A stretch of DNA of 64,000 nt from Lachnospiraceae bacterium (GTDB lineage Bacteria; Bacillota; Clostridia; Lachnospirales; Lachnospiraceae): positions 1-64,000 of the forward strand of contig JAKSRW010000003.1 in NCBI GenBank assembly GCA_024403355.1, in the 5' to 3' direction. Under the pieces are notes generated by a model. The model ran no database searches. It saw nothing but the letters and a program-made list of their open reading frames with translations, and was not told the DNA's origin. This document shows positions 45,887 through 53,777 of the stretch, one piece after another (position 1 is the stretch's first letter; every line of letters begins with the position of its first letter). A program made the translations under genes and the position numbers.

Positions 45887-47440
45887 TTAGCCGATTTTTA
45901 GCTCGAACCAGAATTCTACGCCTGCCTCATGGTTATTAACGCCGTATGATCCATTGTGAGCCTCTAAAATAGCCTTAACTATAGATAAACCTATTCCGCT
46001 GCCGCCATACTCTCTTGTACGGGCTTTATCGACCTTGTAGAACTTATCCCAGATATTGTTTATATCCTCAGGCGGAATAAGCTCACCGGTATTAAATACG
46101 GATACTCTGACCTTATTATCGGTCTCGGCAAAGCTTATATCTATGATTTTTCTGTCATCCACATGATTGAGTGCATTACTTAAATAGTTTGTAACGACCT
46201 CTTCTATCATATACTGGTCCGCCCATACATATATCGACTTATTTTCGTTTAAAATTAACCTTGTATCATTCTGCTGTGCGAGAATTTCTATTGATGAACT
46301 AACGGATTTTACCAGTTCTACAATATCAAAACGTTCAAAATCAGGCTTGACATTTCCAAATTCAAGCTCATTTAACGAAAGAAGCTTTTTAACCATCTTG
46401 TTCATCTTCTGAGCTTCATCCGTAATTACTTCGCAGTAAAAATTTCGGCTTTCCTCATCATCGTTGATATTATCCGCAAGTCCCTCCGCATAGCCCTGTA
46501 TCAGAGCAATGGGCGTTTTAAGCTCATGAGATACATTTGAAAGAAATTCGCGGCGCATCGTATCGATTTCTTCTTTTTTCTTAATATCCTTTTCCAGCTC
46601 ATTATTCGCGGCTTTCAGCTCACTGATGGTATTTTCCAGCTGATTTGAAAGGGTATTTATACTGTTTCCGAGAACACCTATCTCATCTCTTCTTTTGCCG
46701 TTATAACGGTTTTCGAAATTCAGCTTTGACATCTCTGTTGAAATCTTTGAAAGCTGCAGAATGGGCTTTGTGAGCGAACGACTGAACAGATACATAACAA
46801 CGGAACCGAGTACCAGTACCGCAAGTCCGGTAATGGCCAGAAAACGGTTTGAAATGACACTGCTTTCTGAGATATTTGAGTAATTGCTTCTGACAAATAC
46901 CATATTACCGTTTTCAAGAAATCCGAGCAGATCAATATAATTTGAATCTACCGAATTATCATAAAGCTTATAAATATCATATTTATCGGCATCTGTAAAA
47001 AGATGAGTGATTGTATCTGAAATATCATCCGTGTATTCTTCCGCATTATAAATATAATCACGGATTGCCCTTACTATTCTTCCGAAACGGTCACTTTTGA
47101 AAATATCCTTGTGCTCATTATCTGAAAGACTGATGGAAATCGGATAAAGGAAATACATTCCGAGCTTACCGTACATCTCATTGGTTTCGATAATATATAT
47201 GCTGTTTGCGGAATTCGCCTCGAGCTTTTCGATATCCTTTATAATATCATAATTACTGTCTATAGAAGCCCTGCCGACTAATTTATTAATCTTTTCAAAG
47301 TCCTTCTGTAAGGATGAAACCTTCTGTTTTTCATAATATTTGGGCAGAAAAACTTCATTTGACATCCAGCAGGTAAAAATCAAAAAGAACATTGAAAGAC
47401 AAAGAATTAATGTAATCTTTAATTTTAATGAATGTCTCAT
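45887..47440 (-). CDS. sensor histidine kinase, two transmembrane helices, HAMP domain
   Basis: 517 residues. Helix at about 8-27, outside domain of about 170 residues, helix at 200-220, HAMP (220-272), a short coiled coil, HisKA with phosphoacceptor H305 in SNVSHELKTPIALIQ, and HATPase with N box (VVTNYLSNALNH), G1 (FNTGELIPPED) and G2 (YGGSGIGLSIVKAILEAH). Resembles envelope-sensing kinases of the BaeS/VanS kind. Its ATG overlaps the response regulator stop by 4 nt. Signal unknown. Confidence 0.92.
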   Translation of the reverse strand: MRHSLKLKITLILCLSMFFLIFTCWMSNEVFLPKYYEKQKVSSLQKDFEKINKLVGRASIDSNYDIIKDIEKLEANSANSIYIIETNEMYGKLGMYFLYPISISLSDNEHKDIFKSDRFGRIVRAIRDYIYNAEEYTDDISDTITHLFTDADKYDIYKLYDNSVDSNYIDLLGFLENGNMVFVRSNYSNISESSVISNRFLAITGLAVLVLGSVVMYLFSRSLTKPILQLSKISTEMSKLNFENRYNGKRRDEIGVLGNSINTLSNQLENTISELKAANNELEKDIKKKEEIDTMRREFLSNVSHELKTPIALIQGYAEGLADNINDDEESRNFYCEVITDEAQKMNKMVKKLLSLNELEFGNVKPDFERFDIVELVKSVSSSIEILAQQNDTRLILNENKSIYVWADQYMIEEVVTNYLSNALNHVDDRKIIDISFAETDNKVRVSVFNTGELIPPEDINNIWDKFYKVDKARTREYGGSGIGLSIVKAILEAHNGSYGVNNHEAGVEFWFELKIG

Positions 47441-48108
47441 ATTTCGAATTTATAACCCATTCCCCAGATAGTTTTAATATAATCGCCCTTATCGCCCATT
47501 TTGCTTCTGAGCTTTTTAACGTGGGTATCGATAGTTCTGGCATCACCGTAATAATCGTAATTCCAGACATTATTTAATATCTTTTCACGAGATAATGCCA
47601 CGCCCTTATTCATTACAAAATACTGTAAAAGCTCAAATTCCTTGACACTGAGATCTATAGGCTGATTATCAATGCTTACCTGGTGAGCCTGCTTATCGAT
47701 TTTGATTCCGCCGATTTCTATGCTGTCCTCATCCAAAAGATTTGAACGGCGAAGAATCGCCTCTACTCTTGCCACGAGAATCTTCGGACTGAAGGGCTTT
47801 GTAATATATTCGTCTACGCCCAGCTCAAAGCCCAGAAGCTCGTCTCTTTCGTCACTTTTCGCCGTAAGCATAATAATCGGCACCTTTGACTGCTTTCTGA
47901 TTTCGCGGCAGACCTCCCAGCCGTCCATTTTAGGCATCATAATATCAAGTATTATAAGGTCTATATTCTTCTCTGAAAAAAATATGTCTACGGCCTGCTC
48001 GCCGTTTTCTGCCTCGAGTACGGAGTAGCCCTGCTTGTTAAGAAAGTCCTTAACGAGCTTTCTCATACGACTTTCATCATCTGCGATTAATACCTTTAAA
48101 ACATCCAT
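47437..48108 (-). CDS. OmpR-family response regulator
   Basis: 223 residues. Receiver domain with acidic pair D10-D11, phosphoacceptor D55 in LIILDIMMPKMDG and Lys in YITKPFSPKIL; C-terminal winged-helix DNA-binding domain (about 127-223: IDLSVKEFELLQYFVMNKG, GDARTIDTHVKKLRSKMG). Partner of the histidine kinase encoded 4 nt downstream. The ATG is preceded by AGGTG. Targets cannot be read from the window. Confidence 0.93.
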   Translation of the reverse strand: MDVLKVLIADDESRMRKLVKDFLNKQGYSVLEAENGEQAVDIFFSEKNIDLIILDIMMPKMDGWEVCREIRKQSKVPIIMLTAKSDERDELLGFELGVDEYITKPFSPKILVARVEAILRRSNLLDEDSIEIGGIKIDKQAHQVSIDNQPIDLSVKEFELLQYFVMNKGVALSREKILNNVWNYDYYGDARTIDTHVKKLRSKMGDKGDYIKTIWGMGYKFEI

Positions 48109-48121
48109 TGCGCTTCACCTC

Positions 48122-48811
48122 TTAATCAGACATTAACGCCTCTTGCTTCTCAAGCTCGGCCTCCCTGATTGATAACTCCTCAGCCCAGCCTGCATACTTA
48201 TCCTGAATTTCACTCTCGATATCAGCATAGGGTAATGTCCCTCTGTAAATTGAAATACTGAACAAAGCAATTATTATAAGCACCAGTGCTACAACCGCAC
48301 ATACCAGCTTTCTGGATTTATTGCGATAATGATCCGCGACGAGATTCAGCTTCTTTTCTTTATTGGCAAACTCCTGCATCTCCTTCTTCAGCTTCTTTTC
48401 TTTGTCTGCAAGAGTCTTTGCTTCACTGCTGTCATAATCGTCAAAGCCTGAATCCACATCCTTATGCGTATCGTCAATTGATGCATCAATTTCTAGGGAT
48501 ATCTCATCGCCATAGGCCGCAATTTTGCCTTTTGTATTTTCGGAAGGCATAACTATAGCCTTAATCTGTGAATCCTTAACCAGACCGCTGCTTATACAGA
48601 AATCTCTTAATTGCTTAAGGAAAGTATAGCCTATAATTGTGTGCAAATTTTGTCTGTCAAGCAATTTATAATAAACTTTTATTGCCACCTCAGGATTAGA
48701 TATATCCATTCTGCTGGCCAGATAATTCAGAGCCTCGGCTTCCTTTTTTGCTTCTGCATAGTCTTTTGAGCTCTCAAACTGGAAACCGTTTACAGTAAGA
48801 TTATTCCACAT
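48122..48811 (-). CDS. single-pass membrane protein, unknown function
   Basis: 229 residues, no family recognised. Residues 1-95 are helical (YAEAKKEAEALNYLASRMD), resembling a small repeat or adaptor domain; 130-170 coiled coil rich in Lys/Glu; one transmembrane helix at about 178-196 (LVCAVVALVLIIIALFSISI); an outside tail of about 30 residues, again coiled-coil-like. Lies between the cyclophilin-like lipoprotein and the two-component system, so it probably belongs to the same transcript. Confidence 0.7.
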   Translation of the reverse strand: MWNNLTVNGFQFESSKDYAEAKKEAEALNYLASRMDISNPEVAIKVYYKLLDRQNLHTIIGYTFLKQLRDFCISSGLVKDSQIKAIVMPSENTKGKIAAYGDEISLEIDASIDDTHKDVDSGFDDYDSSEAKTLADKEKKLKKEMQEFANKEKKLNLVADHYRNKSRKLVCAVVALVLIIIALFSISIYRGTLPYADIESEIQDKYAGWAEELSIREAELEKQEALMSD

Positions 48812-48840
48812 ATAGCTAAGGGCGTCCCCCTTTCGTAAAA

Positions 48841-49518
48841 TTAGTCAATCGTAATATTTTCGATAATAAATTCAGAATCTTCATCTTCCGAATGAGCCTT
48901 TACGATTTCGTCCAGAATTTCATATCCGTCTGTCATCTGGCCGAATACAACCGTATGACCGTATAACCAGGGAGCACCGCCGCGTTCCCTGTATAAATCA
49001 AGCTCATCCTCAAACAACTCGACCTTATAGCCGAATTTTATATAATCCGCAAGGCTATAGCCCTTATGAGCCACAAGCTTTTCCAGCTCTGAAATATTAT
49101 CCTTGCTGTTATTTATGATATAAAAGCTGCTGAGATTGCATTCATCATCCTCAAGTAAATTAGCACATAAGGCCCCATAAAAAGGTAATAAATGTGTAAA
49201 ATCTCCCGAAGTAAATGACTGTGTGTTTTCTGCTCTTTCACGGCTTCCGGCCAGCAGAACATAGTCTTCTATGATGGTATAAATACTTTTGCCCTTATAA
49301 AAGCCTTTTTCACAAAGCTCCGTAAATTTATCAACAACCTTTGGTTCAAGCTCATGATAGAGCTTAAAGCTGATAGTTCCGTAATCCTTTACGGACATTT
49401 TCATTGATTTTGTTTTGGCTTCCGGATTCAGCTGGGCAATCTTTATTGTTTCTTCTTTTTTGCAGCCACTGACGGACAGAGCTAATATCAAAATCACTAA
49501 TATATATAATCGTTTCAT
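48841..49518 (-). CDS. cyclophilin-like lipoprotein with altered active site
   Basis: 225 residues from the ATG at 49518 (MKRLYILVILILALSVSGCK); GAGGAT precedes it. Lipobox SVSGC puts it outside, on the membrane. The cyclophilin frame is present (GTISFKLYHELEPKVVDKF, GHTVVFGQMTDGYEILDEI). But the catalytic FHR(V/I) reads YTII, QGGD reads LAGS, and the NxSQFFI strand reads NLSSFYI. Prolyl-isomerase activity is thus doubtful; a binding or chaperone role may remain. Single promoter just upstream, then the orphan membrane protein and two-component system. Confidence 0.75.
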   Translation of the reverse strand: MKRLYILVILILALSVSGCKKEETIKIAQLNPEAKTKSMKMSVKDYGTISFKLYHELEPKVVDKFTELCEKGFYKGKSIYTIIEDYVLLAGSRERAENTQSFTSGDFTHLLPFYGALCANLLEDDECNLSSFYIINNSKDNISELEKLVAHKGYSLADYIKFGYKVELFEDELDLYRERGGAPWLYGHTVVFGQMTDGYEILDEIVKAHSEDEDSEFIIENITID

Positions 49519-49564
49519 TTGTATCCTCAAATTTATTATAATTTCTCATAATATCTCATATATC

Positions 49565-49593
49565 ATTTTAGTTATTTAGATTAAGAGTGTCAA
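49565..49593 (-). promoter_or_regulatory. promoter of the cyclophilin-like lipoprotein operon
   Basis: Minus-strand TTGACA (49588-49593), 17-nt spacer, TAAAAT (49565-49570). It starts about 25 nt after the tmRNA terminator. Confidence 0.8.
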
Positions 49594-49617
49594 GAAACAA
49601 TCGCTATTGTCGGGCAT

Positions 49618-49646
49618 AAAAAAACAGACCCGCATTTGCAGGTCTG
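49618..49646 (-). terminator. terminator of tmRNA
   Basis: Minus-strand hairpin CAGACC-TGCAAATGCG-GGTCTG followed by seven T. The palindrome CGGCATTATGCCG lies between it and the tmRNA 3' end. Confidence 0.85.
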
Positions 49647-49669
49647 CATCCTGGCGGCATAATGCCGAG

Positions 49670-50058
49670 TGGACCAGAGGGGAGTTGAACCCCTGTCCGA
49701 AAATCTATCCCTTGCAGCTTCTCCCATCACAGTCTGTGTTTTGTTATTCCCTCCCACAAACGCCCATAGACAGGCTTTTGCGTTCGGTAGCTTCATATTT
49801 CTACAAGAGGCTCAAAGCTTTGCCAATTGTGTTCCCCGCCTGGATGACGCCGGTTATCCGGGTAAACCCGAACAGGACCTCGCGGCACTCCCTCCTGCGC
49901 AGCGGGCTACGCAGGTCCGACGCTGCTGCACTTAGGCAGCAAATGCTAATTCGTTATTATCAGCGTTTATATTTAGTTGTCCGTTTATTTGAGTGAGTTC
50001 AGACTCTCACTGATGGCTACCACAACTTCAAAACCCCCGTCGAAACCAGTACTGGCCC
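49670..50058 (-). ncRNA. ssrA: transfer-messenger RNA (tmRNA)
   Basis: About 389 nt. The acceptor stem is GGGCCAG (50052-50058) with CTGGTCC (49671-49677), one G-U pair; the T arm GACAGGGGTTCAACTCCCC lies at the 3' end, and CCA is not encoded. The conserved GGTTTCGACGGGG follows the 5' end. The tag reading frame ends at a TAA (49932-49934) and encodes ADNNELAFAA if the resume codon is GCT (49962-49964); the exact resume codon is not certain. tmRNA frees stalled ribosomes with SmpB, whose gene lies directly upstream. Confidence 0.96.
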
Positions 50059-50112
50059 GATACTGTGCATAAAGCTGTATGCTGATAAAATAGAATAGCT
50101 AAAACTAATATA

Positions 50113-50583
50113 TTAATATAGGTTTTTAATCTTAAAGTCCTTCTCCTGTTCTCTTCGCATATCCTTCTTGGCAATGGTCTCTCGCTTATCATAAAGCTTT
50201 TTACCTTTTGCCAGTCCGATTTCGAGCTTAACAAGCCCTCTGTCAAGATAAACATTTAAAGGAACGATGGTGTAACCGGCAACCTCGGATTCACGCTGAA
50301 GCTTTCGAATCTCAATCTTATGAAGAAGAAGCTTCTTAACTCTGAGCGGATCCTTATTGAATATGTTACCCTTTTCATAGGGACTGATATGCATACCGTA
50401 GATAAATATCTCTCCACCCTCAATCTGGATGTAGGATTCCTTGATACTGCACTTTCCCATTCTTATAGACTTTACCTCGGTTCCGTGAAGAGAAATTCCG
50501 GCTTCGTACTTATCCTCAATGAAGTAATCGAAGAAAGCCTTCTTGTTGTTCGCTATTAACTTTTTAGGCTTTGCCTTCGACAT
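50113..50583 (-). CDS. smpB: SsrA-binding protein SmpB
   Basis: 156 residues. OB-fold with [28 protein letters not shown] core (first 15 residues [14 protein letters not shown]), [35 protein letters not shown] and a basic tail. SmpB binds tmRNA and enters the empty A site of stalled ribosomes. Ribosome binding site GGAAAGG 11 nt before the ATG. The gene has its own promoter and is followed 54 nt later by tmRNA itself. Confidence 0.97.
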   Translation of the reverse strand: MSKAKPKKLIANNKKAFFDYFIEDKYEAGISLHGTEVKSIRMGKCSIKESYIQIEGGEIFIYGMHISPYEKGNIFNKDPLRVKKLLLHKIEIRKLQRESEVAGYTIVPLNVYLDRGLVKLEIGLAKGKKLYDKRETIAKKDMRREQEKDFKIKNLY

Positions 50584-50624
50584 AAGTGAAAACCTTTCCT
50601 TTCATAATCATTAAACCAAAACGG

Positions 50625-50653
50625 ATTATAAATCATTTTACAAAATATTACAA
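50625..50653 (-). promoter_or_regulatory. promoter of smpB
   Basis: Minus-strand TTGTAA (50648-50653), 17-nt spacer, TATAAT (50625-50630), in the 140-nt gap between rnr and smpB. Confidence 0.7.
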
Positions 50654-50723
50654 GTAAATAATTATATCCTGCCGACACATATAATTTAACAGATATGAAA
50701 GCATTTGTCTATGAACCACTGGT

Positions 50724-53153
50724 TCAATCATCCGTATCATCCACCGGTATGAATTCAATGCTTCTGGTCAGCTTATCTACCGCAATCAGCTTAACCTTAA
50801 TCCGTTCACCGAGCTTAAGCTCCTTATGTGTACGACTTCCGACAAGCATATAATGCTGGTCATCAAAGATATAAAAATCATCCTCAATTTTCTCGATTTT
50901 AACATTTCCTTCGACTGTCGTGGGCAGCTCGATATAAAGTCCTGAAGAATTAACGCCTGAAATAACGCCTTCGAATACTTCACCGATATGAGGCTCCATA
51001 AATTCTACCTTCTTGAGCTTCTGAACCTCTCTTTCGGCTTCATCCGCACGTCTTTCACACTTACTAGACTGGAAGGATACCTCGCTGAGGATACTGTTAT
51101 AATGTGAAATACGCTTATCTGTAAGCTTACCGTTCAGATTTTCTTTAATGATTCTGTGAATCTGAAGGTCAGGATAACGTCTGATAGGCGAAGTAAAATG
51201 ACAGTAATACTTTGCCGCAAGACCGAAATGTCCGTCACATTCTACCGTGTACTTAGCCTGCTTCATGGAACGAAGGGTAAGTCTGGTGATAAGTGCTTCT
51301 TCATCTGTTCCCTCGATTTTTTCAAGTAGCTTCTGGAATTCCTTCGGATGAACCTCGTCCTGTGTAAGCTTAATTGAGTAACCGAAATTGTTAATAAATA
51401 CAAGAAGCTTGTTGATTTTATCTGTATCGGGGGTATCATGGGTACGGTATACGAAGGGAAGCTCCTGCCAGAAATAGTCCTCTGCTACAGTTTCATTTGC
51501 TATAAGCATGAAATCCTCGATGATTTTTGTTGCTCTGTTTCTGTCATAGGGTCTGATATCAATAGGCTCACCCTTATCATTAACCACAATATTACATTCC
51601 GGAATATCGAAGTCGATAGAGCCCCTCTTGTGTCTTCTGGCACGCAGAATCTCACTGAGGCTTCTGGACATAACAAACATATCCGCAAAGTCCCTGTAGC
51701 TGTAAAATACTGCTATTTTATCGCCAATCTCCGGACAGACCATCTTCTCACCGTAAAGCTCGGTAAAGGCCTTTATCGCATCTGCATAATCCTTCTTGGC
51801 CTTATTATAATCAGCCTCTGTATAGACCTTTGTGTTAATCTCACTGACGTGAGCATGTTTATCAAGTACTGTGGCATCTTCAGGATGAAGAAATGCATGC
51901 TCGATTCTGCAATATTCTGTATATCCGTCAATAATATCCTGTGAGAGCTCTGCGGACTTAACCTTTTTAAGAAGCTCAAGATAAGCGGCATAATTTTCGC
52001 AGGCATCGAATACATCCACAACCTTCTGTACATTCGTGTAGGTCATTCTCCTGTCGACATTAATGACTGTTTCTGCTATCTGATGGCCCACTACCTCGCC
52101 CTTTTGGTTAATATCCATAATACAGCTCAGTGCGAGTCTGTCAGTACCCTGATTAAGTGAACAGATACCGTTGGAAAGCTCATGAGGCAGCATCGGGATT
52201 ACACTGTCTACCAGATAATTACTGGTGCCTCTTTTAAGAGCCTCTTTATCTAAGGGTGAATTCTCAGTAACATAATTTGTTACATCAGCGATATGAACGC
52301 CGAGCTGATAAATATCACCGTTTTTACTAAGGGTAATCGCATCATCGAGATCCTTTGCTGTTTCGCTGTCAATAGTAACAGTCTGAACATCACGAAGGTC
52401 AAGACGTCCCGGAATATCATCGGGATTAATCTCAGAAGGAATTGATGAAAGCTGATTAATTACACCCTCAGGGAAATCCAAAGGAATACCGTAGGCTCTT
52501 ATTACGGATACAATATCGGTTCTGGGATCATCAATATGTCCGATAATATCTACTACATGACCCTCCGCATTACGTCCCGCACCGCCAAAATCAGTGATTT
52601 CTACCTCTACCTTATGTCCTGTAACCGCACCCTTTGTAAAGCCGTGAGGAATATAGACATCCCCGCCGAATTTAGCATTATCGGGAATCACAAAGCCGTA
52701 GGTTTTGGTACGCTGGAAGGTGCCGACAATATTAGTGCTGTTACGCTCAAGCACACTTATTACCACACCCTCGCGGCTGCGCTTTGCGGGATTTGAACTC
52801 TCGCTTATCTTTACAAGAACCTTGTCCTTGTCATGAGCACCATTGGTATAATCCGCAGGTATAAAAATATCCTCGTTTTGATTTTCGATTCTTACAAATC
52901 CGAAGCCCTTGGCAGTACCCATAAATATACCTGCTACGGTATCTTCACCTGCGAGCTTTAATCTGCCCTTGGAATCAGTTATAAGCTTACCATCTGAAAT
53001 CAGCTTATCCGTAAGCTCTTTGAACTCTTCCTTTTCTGCACGAGGCACACAAAGTAAAACCGCAAGCTCCTTAACCTTCATAGGCTTGTAGAGGTCTGAT
53101 TTTATAAATGAATATATTTTTTCTTTTTTCTCTTCGTATTCTGTATTATTCAT
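50724..53153 (-). CDS. rnr: ribonuclease R
   Basis: About 809 residues from the ATG at 53153 (MNNTEYEEKKEKIYSFI), 12 nt after AAAGG; an ATG two codons earlier and a longer frame to 53213 are less likely. Domain order: N-terminal helix-turn-helix, two cold-shock domains (ATVAGIF-like GIFMGTAKGFGFVRIE and VGTFQRTKTYGFVIPD), RNB catalytic domain (VTIDSETAKDLDDAITLSK, HIADVTNYV), and S1 domain (GEVFEGVISGVNSSGLYIEL). A processive 3'-5' exonuclease that degrades structured RNA and tmRNA-associated messages, next to smpB-ssrA. Confidence 0.95.
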   Translation of the reverse strand: MNNTEYEEKKEKIYSFIKSDLYKPMKVKELAVLLCVPRAEKEEFKELTDKLISDGKLITDSKGRLKLAGEDTVAGIFMGTAKGFGFVRIENQNEDIFIPADYTNGAHDKDKVLVKISESSNPAKRSREGVVISVLERNSTNIVGTFQRTKTYGFVIPDNAKFGGDVYIPHGFTKGAVTGHKVEVEITDFGGAGRNAEGHVVDIIGHIDDPRTDIVSVIRAYGIPLDFPEGVINQLSSIPSEINPDDIPGRLDLRDVQTVTIDSETAKDLDDAITLSKNGDIYQLGVHIADVTNYVTENSPLDKEALKRGTSNYLVDSVIPMLPHELSNGICSLNQGTDRLALSCIMDINQKGEVVGHQIAETVINVDRRMTYTNVQKVVDVFDACENYAAYLELLKKVKSAELSQDIIDGYTEYCRIEHAFLHPEDATVLDKHAHVSEINTKVYTEADYNKAKKDYADAIKAFTELYGEKMVCPEIGDKIAVFYSYRDFADMFVMSRSLSEILRARRHKRGSIDFDIPECNIVVNDKGEPIDIRPYDRNRATKIIEDFMLIANETVAEDYFWQELPFVYRTHDTPDTDKINKLLVFINNFGYSIKLTQDEVHPKEFQKLLEKIEGTDEEALITRLTLRSMKQAKYTVECDGHFGLAAKYYCHFTSPIRRYPDLQIHRIIKENLNGKLTDKRISHYNSILSEVSFQSSKCERRADEAEREVQKLKKVEFMEPHIGEVFEGVISGVNSSGLYIELPTTVEGNVKIEKIEDDFYIFDDQHYMLVGSRTHKELKLGERIKVKLIAVDKLTRSIEFIPVDDTDD

Positions 53154-53356
53154 AGTCATTACCGGCCTTTCCGGCTGTATATTGTGAAAATATACTTCAC
53201 AATAACACCCCATTATTCAAAAATCGTAACCGCTTCGCTTGTAAGTCGTTAACAGACAGCTTAATAATCAGGCATGTCTGCAGCAAATAAAAATTTCAAT
53301 AATAGTAAACTAACGCTTCCCCAAAAAAGTCAGAATACTTATATTATTACAGTTAT
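53154..53356 (-). promoter_or_regulatory. long rnr leader with ribosome-binding-site hairpin
   Basis: About 200 nt between promoter and ATG. Near the start codon TATTGTGAA / TTCACAATA form a hairpin, followed by CCGG-AAAGG-CCGG, a second hairpin holding the ribosome binding site in its loop. The leader could control translation with temperature or by RNase R itself; inferred from foldability only. Confidence 0.4.
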
Positions 53357-53385
53357 ATTATAGCAAAATTTCATCTGCTTATCAA
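53357..53385 (-). promoter_or_regulatory. promoter of rnr
   Basis: Minus-strand TTGATA (53380-53385), 17-nt spacer, TGC-TATAAT (53357-53362), just after the secG terminator. Confidence 0.75.
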
Positions 53386-53395
53386 GAAATATAAT

Positions 53396-53426
53396 AAAAA
53401 AATAAGGCACTCCCAAAGGAATGCCT
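53396..53426 (-). terminator. terminator of secG
   Basis: Minus-strand AGGCATTCC-TTTG-GGAGTGCCT (one G-U pair), then TA and seven T. Confidence 0.85.
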
Positions 53427-53443
53427 CATGATAATTAAATTAA

Positions 53444-53698
53444 TTACTGTAATGCAGTAAGATTCAGTACAACTGAAAGAACAATAAATAAAACACCAAG
53501 AACAATAGTAAGTTTATTTAATCTGCCTTCTTTTGTACGGCCTTTATTTTTACTGTAATATGTTGTAGTACCTACGCTGCCGCCACCGATAGCGCCTGCA
53601 AGACCACGTGTCTTAGACTCCTGTAAAAGAACAAGAACAACTAATCCTACGCAAACTAAAAGGTATACAATTGTAAGAATTAACTTTAATGCGTCCAT
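53444..53698 (-). CDS. secG: preprotein translocase subunit SecG
   Basis: 84 residues. Two transmembrane helices (about 4-22 and 57-80) separated by the SecG signature LLQESKTRGLAGAIGGGSVG. SecG is a small part of the SecYEG export channel that eases SecA cycling. AGGAGG ribosome binding site. Own promoter and terminator although the secG-rnr-smpB-ssrA order is the usual one in Firmicutes. Confidence 0.95.
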   Translation of the reverse strand: MDALKLILTIVYLLVCVGLVVLVLLQESKTRGLAGAIGGGSVGTTTYYSKNKGRTKEGRLNKLTIVLGVLFIVLSVVLNLTALQ

Positions 53699-53737
53699 GT
53701 TACACCTCCTATTACCGAAATGTTCTCACATCTAAAT

Positions 53738-53766
53738 ATATTATCATAGCAAAATATATTTTGCAA
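53738..53766 (-). promoter_or_regulatory. promoter of secG
   Basis: Minus-strand TTGCAA (53761-53766), 17-nt spacer, TAATAT (53738-53743). Confidence 0.65.
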
Positions 53767-53777
53767 GAGTTTTTTTA

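Noticed and set aside
49590..49996. Open frames of 68-129 codons on both strands around 49590-49996
   Set aside because: They lie within the tmRNA and its terminator; the RNA gene explains the sequence.
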